A stretch of 64,000 nt of DNA, from positions 62,001 to 126,000 of the forward strand of contig DDIN01000004.1 of the NCBI GenBank assembly GCA_002338565.1, read 5' to 3'. The notes beneath the pieces were generated by a model that was not told where the DNA came from, made no database searches, and was given only the letters and a program-made list of their open reading frames with translations. Position numbers and translations under genes: made by a program. Shown piece after piece: positions 27,174 through 36,343 of this stretch. This DNA is from Hyphomonadaceae bacterium UBA1849. GTDB taxonomy: Bacteria; Pseudomonadota; Alphaproteobacteria; Caulobacterales; Hyphomonadaceae. Positions within the stretch are counted from its first letter, which is position 1; each line of letters opens with the position of its first letter.

Positions 27174-28925
27174 ATGATCACCCCACGTACGATCGATGAT
27201 ATTTCGAGTATTCTGATGCAGGTCACGCAGATTGGTGACATGAGCGCTGAGGCGTTTCCCGATTTTGATACTGATCTTGTCGCCCCCGTTCTTGAAGAGG
27301 CGGGAAAGCTCTGCATGGACGTTCTGGCGCCGCTCAATCAACCCGGCGACAAGACCGGCGCACGCCTTGAGAACGGTCAGGTCTATTCAGCTCCCGGCTT
27401 CAAAGATGCCTATAATGCCTTTCAGGAAGGCGGATGGATGGGCATGCCATTTCCAGAGGCGTTTGGCGGGCAGGGACTACCGCGTACGCTGGCCGTTGCC
27501 GTGATGGAAATGGTGCAGGCGTCCAACATGTCGTTCAGCCTGTGCCCGATGTTATCGTTCGGTGCGATTGAAGCGCTACTCGAGCACGGTTCGGATGAGC
27601 AGAAAGCGCTCTATTTGCCAAAGCTCATTTCTGGTGAATGGACTGGCACAATGAACCTCACCGAGCCTCAGGCAGGCTCTGATGTAGGTGCGCTGAAAAC
27701 GAAAGCCGTACCAAATGATGACGGCAGCTACGCTATCACAGGCCAGAAGATTTATATTACCTGGGGCGATCACGACCTGACGGACAATATTGTTCATCTG
27801 GTGCTCGCACGCCTGCCAGATGCGCCATCCGGCTCTCGTGGTATTTCGCTCTTCCTCTGTCCTAAACATCTGCCGGATGCCAGTGGCGAAGCTGGTGAGC
27901 GTAACGGCGTTACCTGTATTGGTCTTGAGCACAAACTCGGTATCCACGCGTCTCCAACCTGCGTCATGGAATATGACGGAGCCAAAGGCTGGCTTATCGG
28001 CGAACCAAACAAGGGCCTCGCTGCCATGTTCACCATGATGAACTCGGCGCGTCTGCAGGTCGGCATTCAGGGGCTTGCCCAGTCCGAGGCTGCCTACCGC
28101 GTTGCTCGCGACTTTGCGGCGGAACGCAAGCAGGGGCGCGCCGAAGGTGTTGAAGGCGCTGCTGCGATCATCAACCACCCTGATGTTCAGCACATGCTGC
28201 TTCAGATGCGCGCCCGTACAATGGCGGCTCGTGCGATCTGTTATGAATGCGCGAAGTCCAGCGATATGTCGGTGGCCCGTAGCGAGGCCGACGAACGGAA
28301 GCTTGCAAAAGAGGTCGAAGAAATCCTGACACCTATCGCGAAGTCGTGGTCGACCGATGTCGGTGTTTTGTCCGCCAGCCTCGGTGTGCAAATCCATGGC
28401 GGTATGGGCTTTATGGGAGAAACACTCGCTTCGCAGCTCTATCGGGATGCGCGTATCGCGCCGATCTACGAAGGCACAAACGGCATTCAGGCCATAGACC
28501 TCGCCACGCGGAAGCTCGGCCTTTCTGGAGGAGAGGCTATCCCGCGCCTGCTTGAAAGCTTTGACGCGAAGTGTTCGGAATTTGAAGCATCAGGCGATGC
28601 TGATCTGAAACGCCTTGCCGTCCATCTCGCTGCGGGGATTAAGGCGCTTCAAGATGTGACGTCATGGATGAAAGAAACTGACATGGACACCCGTCTCTTC
28701 GGTGCGACGGCATATCAGGAGATGTTTGGCCGTGTGGCTGGTGTCACGTATCTGGCGCGTGGAGCCATGTCCGCAAAGGATGTGGGTTCGAATTCGGCGG
28801 CAGATCTGGCGGGGCTGGCGCTCTTTCTCGCGGAAACAGACCTCGGCGATATAGCTGGTTGGGCAATACGTGTCCGTTCGGGCGAAGCGATGGACCGTCA
28901 AAAGCGAATGGATTTGCTTTCCTAG
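27174..28925 (+). CDS. Acyl-CoA dehydrogenase (583-residue, DmdC-like class)
   Basis: An FAD acyl-CoA dehydrogenase with the extra C-terminal domain of the long ~590-residue class that includes 3-methylmercaptopropionyl-CoA dehydrogenase DmdC. Signatures are MNLTEPQAGSDVGALKTKA, ITWGDHDLTDNI, HGGMGFMGE and the catalytic-base region YEGTNGIQAIDLATRK. Actual substrate is unknown; DMSP-derived thioester breakdown and fatty acid oxidation are both possible. It is monocistronic and ends at a strong terminator. Confidence 0.9.
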   Translation: MITPRTIDDISSILMQVTQIGDMSAEAFPDFDTDLVAPVLEEAGKLCMDVLAPLNQPGDKTGARLENGQVYSAPGFKDAYNAFQEGGWMGMPFPEAFGGQGLPRTLAVAVMEMVQASNMSFSLCPMLSFGAIEALLEHGSDEQKALYLPKLISGEWTGTMNLTEPQAGSDVGALKTKAVPNDDGSYAITGQKIYITWGDHDLTDNIVHLVLARLPDAPSGSRGISLFLCPKHLPDASGEAGERNGVTCIGLEHKLGIHASPTCVMEYDGAKGWLIGEPNKGLAAMFTMMNSARLQVGIQGLAQSEAAYRVARDFAAERKQGRAEGVEGAAAIINHPDVQHMLLQMRARTMAARAICYECAKSSDMSVARSEADERKLAKEVEEILTPIAKSWSTDVGVLSASLGVQIHGGMGFMGETLASQLYRDARIAPIYEGTNGIQAIDLATRKLGLSGGEAIPRLLESFDAKCSEFEASGDADLKRLAVHLAAGIKALQDVTSWMKETDMDTRLFGATAYQEMFGRVAGVTYLARGAMSAKDVGSNSAADLAGLALFLAETDLGDIAGWAIRVRSGEAMDRQKRMDLLS

Positions 28926-28931
28926 AAGAAG

Positions 28932-28958
28932 AAAGGGCGCCTCATCGGGCGCCCTTTT
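28932..28958. terminator. Intrinsic terminator between acyl-CoA dehydrogenase and the aldo/keto reductase
   Basis: A 10-bp stem, AAAGGGCGCC-TCATCG-GGCGCCCTTT, with A and T runs on both sides lies between two convergent genes. It can serve both strands. Confidence 0.85.
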
Positions 28959-28969
28959 CGTATCCGAGG

Positions 28970-29965
28970 TCAGATATAGTCCTCAGTATCAATGGTCTTC
29001 CGCATCGCTTCCGGATAGCGATGCCCTGAAACGGTGCTTTGGTTGATCAGCTTTCCGGCCTTGACCAGAATGTCATCAGAAACACTCAGTTCCAACGTGG
29101 CGAAGTTCTCTTCCAGATGAGGAATCGAGCCTGTACCTGGAATAGCGTGAACATGGTCGCCTTGGGACAGTACCCAGTAGAGAGACAGCTGCGCAGGTGT
29201 AACGCCCGCCTCTTCGGCCAGAGCTTCATAAGCTGTGATCAGCTTCTGGTTCTTTGGCCAGTGTTCTTCAGTGAAGCGCGGATGGTTTTTGCGAAGGTCT
29301 TTCTCCAGCAGCTTTTCCGGATTGGATACTGCGCGAGCCAGAGCACCACGTGCAACCGGGGAGAATGCCACGAAGGCAGTGCCTGTTTCCGTGCATGTCT
29401 CGAGAACGCCTAGCTCCGGGTTGCGTGTCCACAATGAGTATTCGGTCTGCATGGCAGCAATTTGCGTGACAGATGCTGCTTTTCGCAGCGTATCAGCTGA
29501 CATTTCTGAAAGTCCGATTGCGCCAATTTTGCCGGCAGCCTGCATCTCGACTAGCGCGCCAACACTGTCCTCGATGGGGACATTAAAATCGCGACGATGA
29601 AGATAATAGAGATCGATATAATCGACACCGAGAGTCGAGAGGCTGGTGTCTACAGCCTTCTTTACCGTCTCTGGTTTGCAGTCGATCACGCGGCTTGGTC
29701 CATCGACATTGATGCCGCACTTGGATGCCAGAAACACGTCATCGCGACGTGTCTTCAGAACGCGCGAGAGCAGGGCTTCATTGTGTCCGAGACCATAAAG
29801 ACGTGCTGTGTCGAGATGGTCGTAGCCAAGGTCGATGGCGCGGTTCAGAAGTTTAACACCGTCATTCTCGCTCGGAAGCGGCAGATAGGCCTGACTGAGT
29901 GACATGCAGCCCAGCCCAATCGGTTTCAGCTGTTTTCCTGCGAGTGGGCGAGTGGTGAACGGCAT
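28970..29965 (-). CDS. Aldo/keto reductase
   Basis: A 331-residue (beta/alpha)8 NAD(P)H reductase. The tetrad is visible as Asp in DTARLYG, Tyr in LYG, Lys in ASKCG and His in YLHRRD. IPGTGSIPHLEEN near the C-terminus binds the cofactor phosphate. It is the last gene after pobA, 72 bp downstream across an imperfect hairpin, so it may belong to the aromatic operon, perhaps reducing an aromatic aldehyde. The substrate is not known. Confidence 0.9.
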   Translation of the reverse strand: MPFTTRPLAGKQLKPIGLGCMSLSQAYLPLPSENDGVKLLNRAIDLGYDHLDTARLYGLGHNEALLSRVLKTRRDDVFLASKCGINVDGPSRVIDCKPETVKKAVDTSLSTLGVDYIDLYYLHRRDFNVPIEDSVGALVEMQAAGKIGAIGLSEMSADTLRKAASVTQIAAMQTEYSLWTRNPELGVLETCTETGTAFVAFSPVARGALARAVSNPEKLLEKDLRKNHPRFTEEHWPKNQKLITAYEALAEEAGVTPAQLSLYWVLSQGDHVHAIPGTGSIPHLEENFATLELSVSDDILVKAGKLINQSTVSGHRYPEAMRKTIDTEDYI

Positions 29966-29990
29966 GAATGTCTCCTGAGTAAAACAGAGA

Positions 29991-30016
29991 AGGGCGATCA
30001 GTTACCTGACCGCCCT
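29991..30016 (-). other. Imperfect hairpin between pobA and the aldo/keto reductase
   Basis: AGGGCG-A-TCAG...CTGA-C-CGCCCT gives an 11-base stem with one mismatch. Read on the minus strand it is followed by TTCTCTGTTTTAC, so it may be a weak terminator reducing read-through into the reductase gene. Confidence 0.45.
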
Positions 30017-30037
30017 GAAGTTGTCCGGAAGTGGGAC

Positions 30038-31207
30038 TTAAAGCGGAAGACCGATATAGTTTTCCGCAATTGACTTACGGGCCGCTTCGGAGCTGGCGAT
30101 ATAATCGAGCTCCGCGACCTGCATACGGCGTCCGAAAGCACCGTCGTCAGGGAAGCGGTGCATGAGCTGTGTGAGAGACCATGAGAACCGCTCCGATTTC
30201 CAGACCCGGGCAAGTGCCGTGTCTGAATAGGTTTCGATCCCTTCGCTGTTACCGTTCTTGAAGAACTGTACTAGCGCGCGGGAAAGGTAAGCGACGTCCG
30301 AAGATGCGAGGTTGAGCCCCTTCGCGCCTGTCGGAGGAACGATGTGAGCTGCGTCACCGGCAAGGAACAGGCTGCCATAGCGCATTGGCTCGAATACAAA
30401 TGAGCGGAGCGGCGCGATGGACTTTTCCAATGCAGTGCCACGCGTCATGTTGGCCGCAGCGTCCGGGCCGAGCCGCACCGCGAGTTCGTCCCAGATGCGG
30501 TCATCCGGCCAGTCTTCAACCTTCTCATCCAGAGGCACCTGAATGTAGTAACGGCTGCGCGTGCTCGACCGCATGGATGCGAGGGCGAAGCCGTTTGAGT
30601 GGTTCGCGTAAATGAGCTCGTGATTGCATGGTGGAACGTCTGCCAGAATGCCAAGCCAGCCGAACGGATAGACACGCTCGAATGTCTTGCCAACTGTGTC
30701 CGGGATCGCTTTGCGAGATGGACCGTGAAAGCCATCGCAGCCTGCAATAAAGCGTGCATCAATTCGATGCTCCTGGCCATCCTTCTGGTAGGTCACATAA
30801 GGCGAATTGCCAGCCACATCATGAAGCGCAACGTCACCTGCCTCATAGATGACTTCCAGCCCACGGCTTTTAGAGGCATCCATAAGATCGCGGGTGACTT
30901 CGGTCTGGCCGTAAACCATCACCGAACTACCGGTCAGTTCTGCGATATTGATGTGGATCAGCTTCTCGCCGTCAGCCAGATAGAAGCCCTCATGCGGGAG
31001 GCCTTCCTTCATCATGCGATCAGACAGATCAAGCTGCTTCATCAGATCGACGGTGACCTTTTCCAGAACACCGGCACGAATACGGCCCAGCACATAGTCA
31101 GCGCTCTGACGTTCCACGACGACCACGTCTATGCCCTGTTGACGCAGAAGGTGGCCAAGCAGAAGACCAGCCGGACCGGCGCCGATGATAGCAACATCGG
31201 TTTTCAT
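30038..31207 (-). CDS. pobA: 4-Hydroxybenzoate 3-monooxygenase PobA
   Basis: PobA hydroxylates 4-hydroxybenzoate to protocatechuate with NADPH, FAD and O2. The 389-residue length is standard. It shows GAGPAGLLLGHLL at the N-terminus, RIRAGVLEKVTVDLM, the CDGFHGPSR motif, and GDAAHIVPPTGAKGLNLA. The ATG at 31207 overlaps the ligC stop (TGATG); a GTG directly upstream is also in frame. It lies in the same operon as ligABC, so 4-hydroxybenzoate feeds straight into protocatechuate 4,5-cleavage. Confidence 0.96.
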   Translation of the reverse strand: MKTDVAIIGAGPAGLLLGHLLRQQGIDVVVVERQSADYVLGRIRAGVLEKVTVDLMKQLDLSDRMMKEGLPHEGFYLADGEKLIHINIAELTGSSVMVYGQTEVTRDLMDASKSRGLEVIYEAGDVALHDVAGNSPYVTYQKDGQEHRIDARFIAGCDGFHGPSRKAIPDTVGKTFERVYPFGWLGILADVPPCNHELIYANHSNGFALASMRSSTRSRYYIQVPLDEKVEDWPDDRIWDELAVRLGPDAAANMTRGTALEKSIAPLRSFVFEPMRYGSLFLAGDAAHIVPPTGAKGLNLASSDVAYLSRALVQFFKNGNSEGIETYSDTALARVWKSERFSWSLTQLMHRFPDDGAFGRRMQVAELDYIASSEAARKSIAENYIGLPL

Positions 31208-32148
31208 CACTTCATGCCTTGCTCAAGTTGATAGAGCACCTCATAGCAAGGCAGAACCTGTGCGACAGAACTGTTCGGCTCGCGGCCTTCACGGATCGCT
31301 GCAATGAACTCACGGTCCTGAAGTTCGATACCGTTCATAGACACATCGACTTTTGAAACGTCGATCGCGTTCTCGCGTCCATCTACCAGATCATCATAGC
31401 GGGCAAGGTAAGTGCCGTTATCGCAAATATAGCGGAAGAAGGTGCCGAGCGGACCGTCATTGTTGAAGCTGAGTGACAGCGTGCAGATTTTGCCAGTCTC
31501 GGTTTTGAGCTGAATGGACATATCCATTGCGATGCCAAGATCAGGATGGTGCGGGCCTTCCACGGCTTGAGCTACGACGACCTTCTCTCCGGTCTGATAC
31601 TGAAAGAGGTCAACCGTGTGTGCAGCATGGTGCCACAGAAGATGGTCTGTCCAGCTGCGCGGTTCGCCCTTCGCGTTCGTGTTCGTGCGACGGAAGAAGT
31701 AAGTCTGCACGTCCATCTGCTGAATGTTCAGTTCGCCGGCCGTGATCTTGTTATGAACATACTGGTGGGACGGGTTAAAGCGGCGTGTATGGCCAACCAT
31801 GCAGACCAGACCTGTCTCTTTCTGCTTGTCCATAACGGCCTGTGAATCCGCCCAATTGTCGGCAAGTGGAATCTCGACTTCGACATGCTTGCCAGCGTTC
31901 ATGCAGGCAATGGCTTGCGATGCGTGCATCTGAGTTGGCGTGCAGAGGATAACTGCGTCCACATCATCGCGTGCAAGCGTTTCATCAAGCTCGGTGGTCA
32001 CGTGACCAATGCCGTATTTGTCGGCGATAGCCTGAGTTTTCTCGAGGGTTCGGCCAACAAGGCTTGTGACCTCAACGCCGTCGATTTTAGCAAGCCCATC
32101 AAGGTGTTTTTCACCGAAGGCGCCTGCGCCAGCGAGTGCTATTCTCAT
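31207..32148 (-). CDS. ligC: 4-Carboxy-2-hydroxymuconate-6-semialdehyde dehydrogenase LigC
   Basis: A Gfo/Idh/MocA-fold NAD(P) dehydrogenase of 313 residues, the length of LigC. It has the Rossmann motif GAGAFGEKHLDGL at the N-terminus and the VEVEIPLADN segment in place of the classical EKP. LigC oxidises the cyclic hemiacetal of the ring-cleavage product to 2-pyrone-4,6-dicarboxylate. The ATG at 32148 overlaps the ligB stop (ATGA); longer upstream starts would lie inside ligB. Substrate assignment rests on family and on position between ligB and pobA. Confidence 0.92.
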   Translation of the reverse strand: MRIALAGAGAFGEKHLDGLAKIDGVEVTSLVGRTLEKTQAIADKYGIGHVTTELDETLARDDVDAVILCTPTQMHASQAIACMNAGKHVEVEIPLADNWADSQAVMDKQKETGLVCMVGHTRRFNPSHQYVHNKITAGELNIQQMDVQTYFFRRTNTNAKGEPRSWTDHLLWHHAAHTVDLFQYQTGEKVVVAQAVEGPHHPDLGIAMDMSIQLKTETGKICTLSLSFNNDGPLGTFFRYICDNGTYLARYDDLVDGRENAIDVSKVDVSMNGIELQDREFIAAIREGREPNSSVAQVLPCYEVLYQLEQGMK

Positions 32149-32987
32149 GAGGTTTTCTCCAATACGAGGTGTCCCACGGCAGTGTTGGATGCGGGGACGT
32201 GGAAATGTCTGTGAAGTTCTTTGATGTTGTCGCCCAGCGCGCCGCGCATGATCAGCCACATCACCATTTCGATGCCTTCCGAGCCTGTCTCGCGAAGGTA
32301 CTCAATGTGCGGGATATGGCGCAGACGTTCAGGGTCGGCGGTCATGTCATCGAGAAATTTCTGGTCCCATTCGGCATTAATCAGGCCGGCACGCGGTCCT
32401 TGGAGCTGGTGGCTCATGCCGCCCGTGCCCCAGATCTGGACGTTCAGGTCTTCCTCAAAGCTCTCAACGGCGCGCGCGATCGCTTCGCCAAGCATCCAGC
32501 ATCGATTGCCGGATGGTGGCGGGTAGGTGACCACATTGACCGCCAGGGGTATGACCTTCACGGGCCATTCATCGGGCTGACCGTACATGAGTGACAGAGG
32601 AACGGTCAGGCCGTGATCGACATCCATCTTGTTGATGATGGTCATGTCGAATTCATCGAGGATCAGGCTTTGGGCAATGTGCCAGGCCATGTCCGCATGG
32701 TTCTTGACGTTCGGGACAGGACGCGGACCCCAGCCTTCATCAGCGGGCGCAAATTCATCTGCGCAGCCAATGGCGAAGGTCGGGATCAGGTTCATATCGA
32801 ACGCAGACGCGTGGTCGTTATAGACCAGAATGATCACGTCCGGCTTTTCATCAGTAATCCATTTTTTGGACCACTCATAGCCCGCGTAAATCGGCTTAAA
32901 GTACGGGTCTTCCATTTTGCCCTGGTCGATGCCGACGCCCAGAAGCGGAACGTGGCTCGTGGCCACACCAGCGGTTATGCGGGCCAT
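32145..32987 (-). CDS. ligB: Protocatechuate 4,5-dioxygenase beta (catalytic) subunit LigB
   Basis: The class III extradiol ring-cleavage subunit that holds Fe(II). The 280-residue sequence starts MARITAGVATSHVPLLG with the first iron His. YNDHASAFD and WGTGGMSHQLQGPRAG are further conserved motifs of LigB. A strong ribosome site GGAGGG lies within the end of ligA, one base from it. With LigA it opens protocatechuate between C4 and C5 to 4-carboxy-2-hydroxymuconate-6-semialdehyde. Confidence 0.96.
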   Translation of the reverse strand: MARITAGVATSHVPLLGVGIDQGKMEDPYFKPIYAGYEWSKKWITDEKPDVIILVYNDHASAFDMNLIPTFAIGCADEFAPADEGWGPRPVPNVKNHADMAWHIAQSLILDEFDMTIINKMDVDHGLTVPLSLMYGQPDEWPVKVIPLAVNVVTYPPPSGNRCWMLGEAIARAVESFEEDLNVQIWGTGGMSHQLQGPRAGLINAEWDQKFLDDMTADPERLRHIPHIEYLRETGSEGIEMVMWLIMRGALGDNIKELHRHFHVPASNTAVGHLVLEKTS

Positions 32988-32988
32988 A

Positions 32989-33393
32989 TCAGTTCCCTCC
33001 CTTGATTGAGCGGACACCATCCGGTGAGCGGCCACCGGCATCCATCATGGCTTTGTAGTCTTCGACACTCATGCCAGTCATGGTGGACACGGCCTGTACG
33101 AAGGAGAGGCCGTCGGTGGAGAAGATTTTGGCGAGGTAATAGATGTTCCCGCCCAGATCGAGCATGCGGTTATAGTCGCGCGCGAGAACCGCTTCTTTCT
33201 GCTCGTCCGTCATTTTCCAGCCATCGAGATAGGCTTTCTCGTCAGCTTTCCATTTCTGACGGTTCTCTTCCGTCATCAGGCTCATGGCAAACTGGTTGAG
33301 CCAATAGCCCTGACGCGCCCGCTTTGTGGTGTAGACGCGGGTGCCCGGGATATCGTCGAAGTCGGCGAGATAATCGTGAACGCTCTTATGCAT
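32989..33393 (-). CDS. ligA: Protocatechuate 4,5-dioxygenase alpha subunit LigA
   Basis: The small subunit that caps the LigB active site. At 134 residues it matches the family, with NQFAMSLMTEENR, KADEKAYLDGW and DYNRMLDLGGNIYYLAKI. It overlaps the end of vanA by 8 bp and is followed immediately by ligB, as required for equal expression of the two subunits. Confidence 0.95.
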   Translation of the reverse strand: MHKSVHDYLADFDDIPGTRVYTTKRARQGYWLNQFAMSLMTEENRQKWKADEKAYLDGWKMTDEQKEAVLARDYNRMLDLGGNIYYLAKIFSTDGLSFVQAVSTMTGMSVEDYKAMMDAGGRSPDGVRSIKGGN

Positions 33394-34402
33394 CGGACAT
33401 CAGCCGTTCGATGACTTTGCGCGAATGTGCGCCGCCAGAGTCGATGTTCAGAATGCGCAGGCGCATATCCGGATTTTCGGCAATAGATCTCTGCTGGGCT
33501 TCGAGAACTTCCACGTCCTCATTGAAGACGATGTCCTGCTGATCTTTCATGCGCTGGGTCACCCCGGCGTCATCAATCGCAAAGTTACGAGCCATGCCCC
33601 AGAAATAGTGACAGCTGGTTTCTGTCTCAGGCGTCATGGAGTCGATTACAAAACCGCGGACGCCGGAGTCATGGCTTTCGAGTGTGTCGCCTGCTTCAAC
33701 CGGTGAAACGCCAACATCAATGATGACCGAGCAAGGTTCGAGAAACTCGCAAATCTGCCAACGGTTTACCGGACCTTCCTTACCCAGGAAGTGGCGCCAG
33801 AATGGCGGTGCATCGACGCCCGGCATCCAGCGGGAAAGCGTAACCTTGTCGCCATCCACCGTGGTTTCCAGCGGTGCTTCCATCAGCTCGATCTGTCCGA
33901 TTGTGCCCATATGCACATAGGTTTCGTGGGTCAGGTCCATAAGATTGTCGACGAAGAGGCGGTAGTCACATCCGACGCTGGTATAGCCGCCGTCAAATAC
34001 CCAACCCTCAGCCGAGCATGGCCAGAAATCTGGAACGGTGGACGGGTCGGCTTTTTCCTGATCACCGATCCAGACCCAGACGAAGCGATGCTTTTCAAGC
34101 ACTTCATAGGTTGGCGTGCATAGCTTCTTGTTCACCGGGTCATTGCGGAGCGGCATCTCACATGGAGACCCATCCGGACCAACGACCATTCCGTGATACT
34201 TGCAGCGGAGATTGTCCCCTTCACGAATGCCCATAGACAGAGGCAGAAGGCGGTGAGGGCATGCGTCGCGCATTGCGACAACGCTGCCATCCAGCTTGCG
34301 ATACATGACAATGTTTTCGCCACAAATTTTCCGGCCGAGCGGCTGTGTGCCAACCTCGCCATCCCATGCGGCGACATACCAGCGGTTACGAATAAAAGTC
34401 AT
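33386..34402 (-). CDS. vanA: Rieske oxygenase, vanillate O-demethylase oxygenase subunit (VanA-like)
   Basis: A 338-residue Rieske non-heme iron oxygenase. The [2Fe-2S] ligands are Cys48/His50 (CPH) and Cys67/His70 (CKYH). The mononuclear iron motif is NLMDLTHETYVH, as in VanA, and the C-terminal LNIDSGG with SRKVIERL also fits VanA. It demethylates vanillate to protocatechuate and formaldehyde, which suits the pathway. No VanB-type ferredoxin reductase is encoded in the window, so electrons must come from a distant gene. A demethylase for a related methoxybenzoate is the alternative. Confidence 0.88.
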   Translation of the reverse strand: MTFIRNRWYVAAWDGEVGTQPLGRKICGENIVMYRKLDGSVVAMRDACPHRLLPLSMGIREGDNLRCKYHGMVVGPDGSPCEMPLRNDPVNKKLCTPTYEVLEKHRFVWVWIGDQEKADPSTVPDFWPCSAEGWVFDGGYTSVGCDYRLFVDNLMDLTHETYVHMGTIGQIELMEAPLETTVDGDKVTLSRWMPGVDAPPFWRHFLGKEGPVNRWQICEFLEPCSVIIDVGVSPVEAGDTLESHDSGVRGFVIDSMTPETETSCHYFWGMARNFAIDDAGVTQRMKDQQDIVFNEDVEVLEAQQRSIAENPDMRLRILNIDSGGAHSRKVIERLMSDA

Positions 34403-35424
34403 TTCCCCATCCCTTTCAGTCGTGCGTCCAGACGAGGATAAACGCGGCGCGCATTGCCCTCGTAAATGTTGTGGCGGTCTTCATCGGACAGCCCGAGCGA
34501 GTCGACATAGCGTTTGGTGTCGTCGAAATAGAAACCCGTCTCAGGGTCGATGCCGCGCACGGCGCCAACCATTTCCGAGCCAAAAAGAATGTTCTTTTTG
34601 TCGATCACATCGAACAGCAGATCGATGCCCGGCTGGTGATAAACACAGGTGTCGAAATAGACGTTCTTCATCACGTGTTCTGCGAGGGCAGGCTTTTTCA
34701 GCATGTCCGCCAGACCGCGATACCGGCCCCAGTGATAAGGGACTGCGCCGCCACCGTGTGGGATGATGAAGCGAAGGTCTGGAAAATCCTTGAACAGATC
34801 ACCTTCAAGGAACTGCATGAAGGCAATCGTGTCCGCCGCGAGATAGAAAGCGCCAGTCGCATGTTGCCCAGGATTGCAGGAGCCTGAGACGTGCACCATT
34901 GCGGGCACATCAAGTTCGACCATTTTTTCAAAGATCGGATACCAGTATTTGTCAGTCAGTGGTGGATGGTTGAAGTGGCCACCGCCCGGGTCCGGGTTCA
35001 GATTACAGCCGACAAAGCCAAGCTCTGTCACGCAGCGTTCGAGTTCTTTGACGGACTCGGTAAGGTCGGCCTGAGGCGATTGTGGCAGCTGGCAAACGCC
35101 AATGAAGATATCCGGATAGAGCTCGGTCGCGCGATAGATCAGGTCATTGCAGCGACGCGACCATTCCATGGAGACACCCTGATCGCCGACATGGTGAGCC
35201 ATGCGTGATGCACGCGGACTGAAGATCGTCATGTCCGCTCCACGCTCTTTGATGAGGCGGATTTGGTTTGCTTCCAGCGACTCACGGATCAAATCGTCAG
35301 GAATGTCGGGGTAAGGAGGAGGCACATCGCCGGACTTGAACGCTGACAGTTGAGCTTCGCGCCAGTCATCGTGCTGTGCCGGGGCGGTCGTATAGTGACC
35401 GTGGCAGTCGATAATGAGTGTCAT
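34399..35424 (-). CDS. ligJ: 4-Oxalomesaconate hydratase LigJ
   Basis: An amidohydrolase-fold hydratase of 341 residues. Metal-binding DCHGHYTT opens the protein, and HVSGSCNPGQHATGAF, FIIPHGGGAVPYHWGRY and FGSEMVGAVRGIDP follow. These match LigJ, which hydrates 4-oxalomesaconate to 4-carboxy-4-hydroxy-2-oxoadipate. It overlaps both neighbours by ATGA junctions, the second cistron of a long leftward operon. Confidence 0.94.
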   Translation of the reverse strand: MTLIIDCHGHYTTAPAQHDDWREAQLSAFKSGDVPPPYPDIPDDLIRESLEANQIRLIKERGADMTIFSPRASRMAHHVGDQGVSMEWSRRCNDLIYRATELYPDIFIGVCQLPQSPQADLTESVKELERCVTELGFVGCNLNPDPGGGHFNHPPLTDKYWYPIFEKMVELDVPAMVHVSGSCNPGQHATGAFYLAADTIAFMQFLEGDLFKDFPDLRFIIPHGGGAVPYHWGRYRGLADMLKKPALAEHVMKNVYFDTCVYHQPGIDLLFDVIDKKNILFGSEMVGAVRGIDPETGFYFDDTKRYVDSLGLSDEDRHNIYEGNARRVYPRLDARLKGMGK

Positions 35425-36281
35425 GAAATGGTTTCCTCTTGCGCCAGAAGAGCGAGTTTTTCTTTGAGGTTTTCTGGCGTTTTTTTATGTCCGAGAGCGC
35501 CGATTTCAGCCTGTCGACGTACCGTTCCGCTCGTCAGGAGTGCTTGCATGCCGAGCCCTTCAATCGTTCTGACGACCTCTTCCATTTCGGCTGCGCGGCG
35601 GGTGCCGTGGATCATCATTCGGTCCAGATTGTAATTGGCGCGTTCCGCCCAATCGCCTCCCAGCGCTTCCAACACAGCGTCCAGCGCGCCGGCGCGATCA
35701 GCTGCCAGCACACATTCTGCCGTCAGCGCTTCAATGCCTTTGATCATGATGGATCTAAGCATTTTGATCGTGGAGGCCTGACCAACGTCAGCGCCTGCGA
35801 TTTTCAGGTTTTTGAAGCCGAGGCCGGCAAGTGCGTTATGAGCGTCTCCGGCAGCGGGACCTGAAATCAGGATCGGAACATCCAGAGCTTTGGGCTGTAC
35901 GGGCGCCATGATGGCAACATCGACATATCGTCCGCCCTTGGCATCAACGATTTTTGCGGCCTCGCGCTTTGTGTCCGGCGCGACGGAGTTCATGTCGAGG
36001 AACAGCGCGTGAGAGCCGAGAGCTTCGGATGCCGCTTTCGCAGCGTTCACAGATTGATCTGCCGTAACAAGGCTGAGGATAAGGTCGGAGCTTTTCACGG
36101 CAGACTTCGTGTCCGCGTATCCATTCACGCCAAGTGCACTGAATTCACAACGTTTATGATCTGCCAGAGCAGGGTCATCTGTTTTGCGATCAAAGACCTG
36201 CGCGTGCGCACTCCATTCGCCCTGGCGGCAGAATGTCTGAGCGGCTTCCCCAAAACCTATGACAGAAAAATCGTTATACAT
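35421..36281 (-). CDS. 6PGDH-like NAD(P)-dependent dehydrogenase with DUF1932 domain
   Basis: A 286-residue beta-hydroxyacid dehydrogenase relative. The Rossmann motif is IGFGEAAQTF at residues 8-17, the substrate-loop equivalent is DMNSVAPDTK, and the catalytic Lys region is KMLRSIMIKGIEAL. The C-terminal half is the DUF1932 domain. It is the first gene of the leftward lig operon and overlaps ligJ, yet the known protocatechuate 4,5-pathway has no step for it. It might reduce or oxidise a hydroxyacid side product; function unassigned. Confidence 0.85.
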   Translation of the reverse strand: MYNDFSVIGFGEAAQTFCRQGEWSAHAQVFDRKTDDPALADHKRCEFSALGVNGYADTKSAVKSSDLILSLVTADQSVNAAKAASEALGSHALFLDMNSVAPDTKREAAKIVDAKGGRYVDVAIMAPVQPKALDVPILISGPAAGDAHNALAGLGFKNLKIAGADVGQASTIKMLRSIMIKGIEALTAECVLAADRAGALDAVLEALGGDWAERANYNLDRMMIHGTRRAAEMEEVVRTIEGLGMQALLTSGTVRRQAEIGALGHKKTPENLKEKLALLAQEETIS

Positions 36282-36343
36282 GCAGCGAGGGGTAACCCTC
36301 AGGGCAGGGGTGCGCTAATCGAATTGGATTTACTGATATAAGA

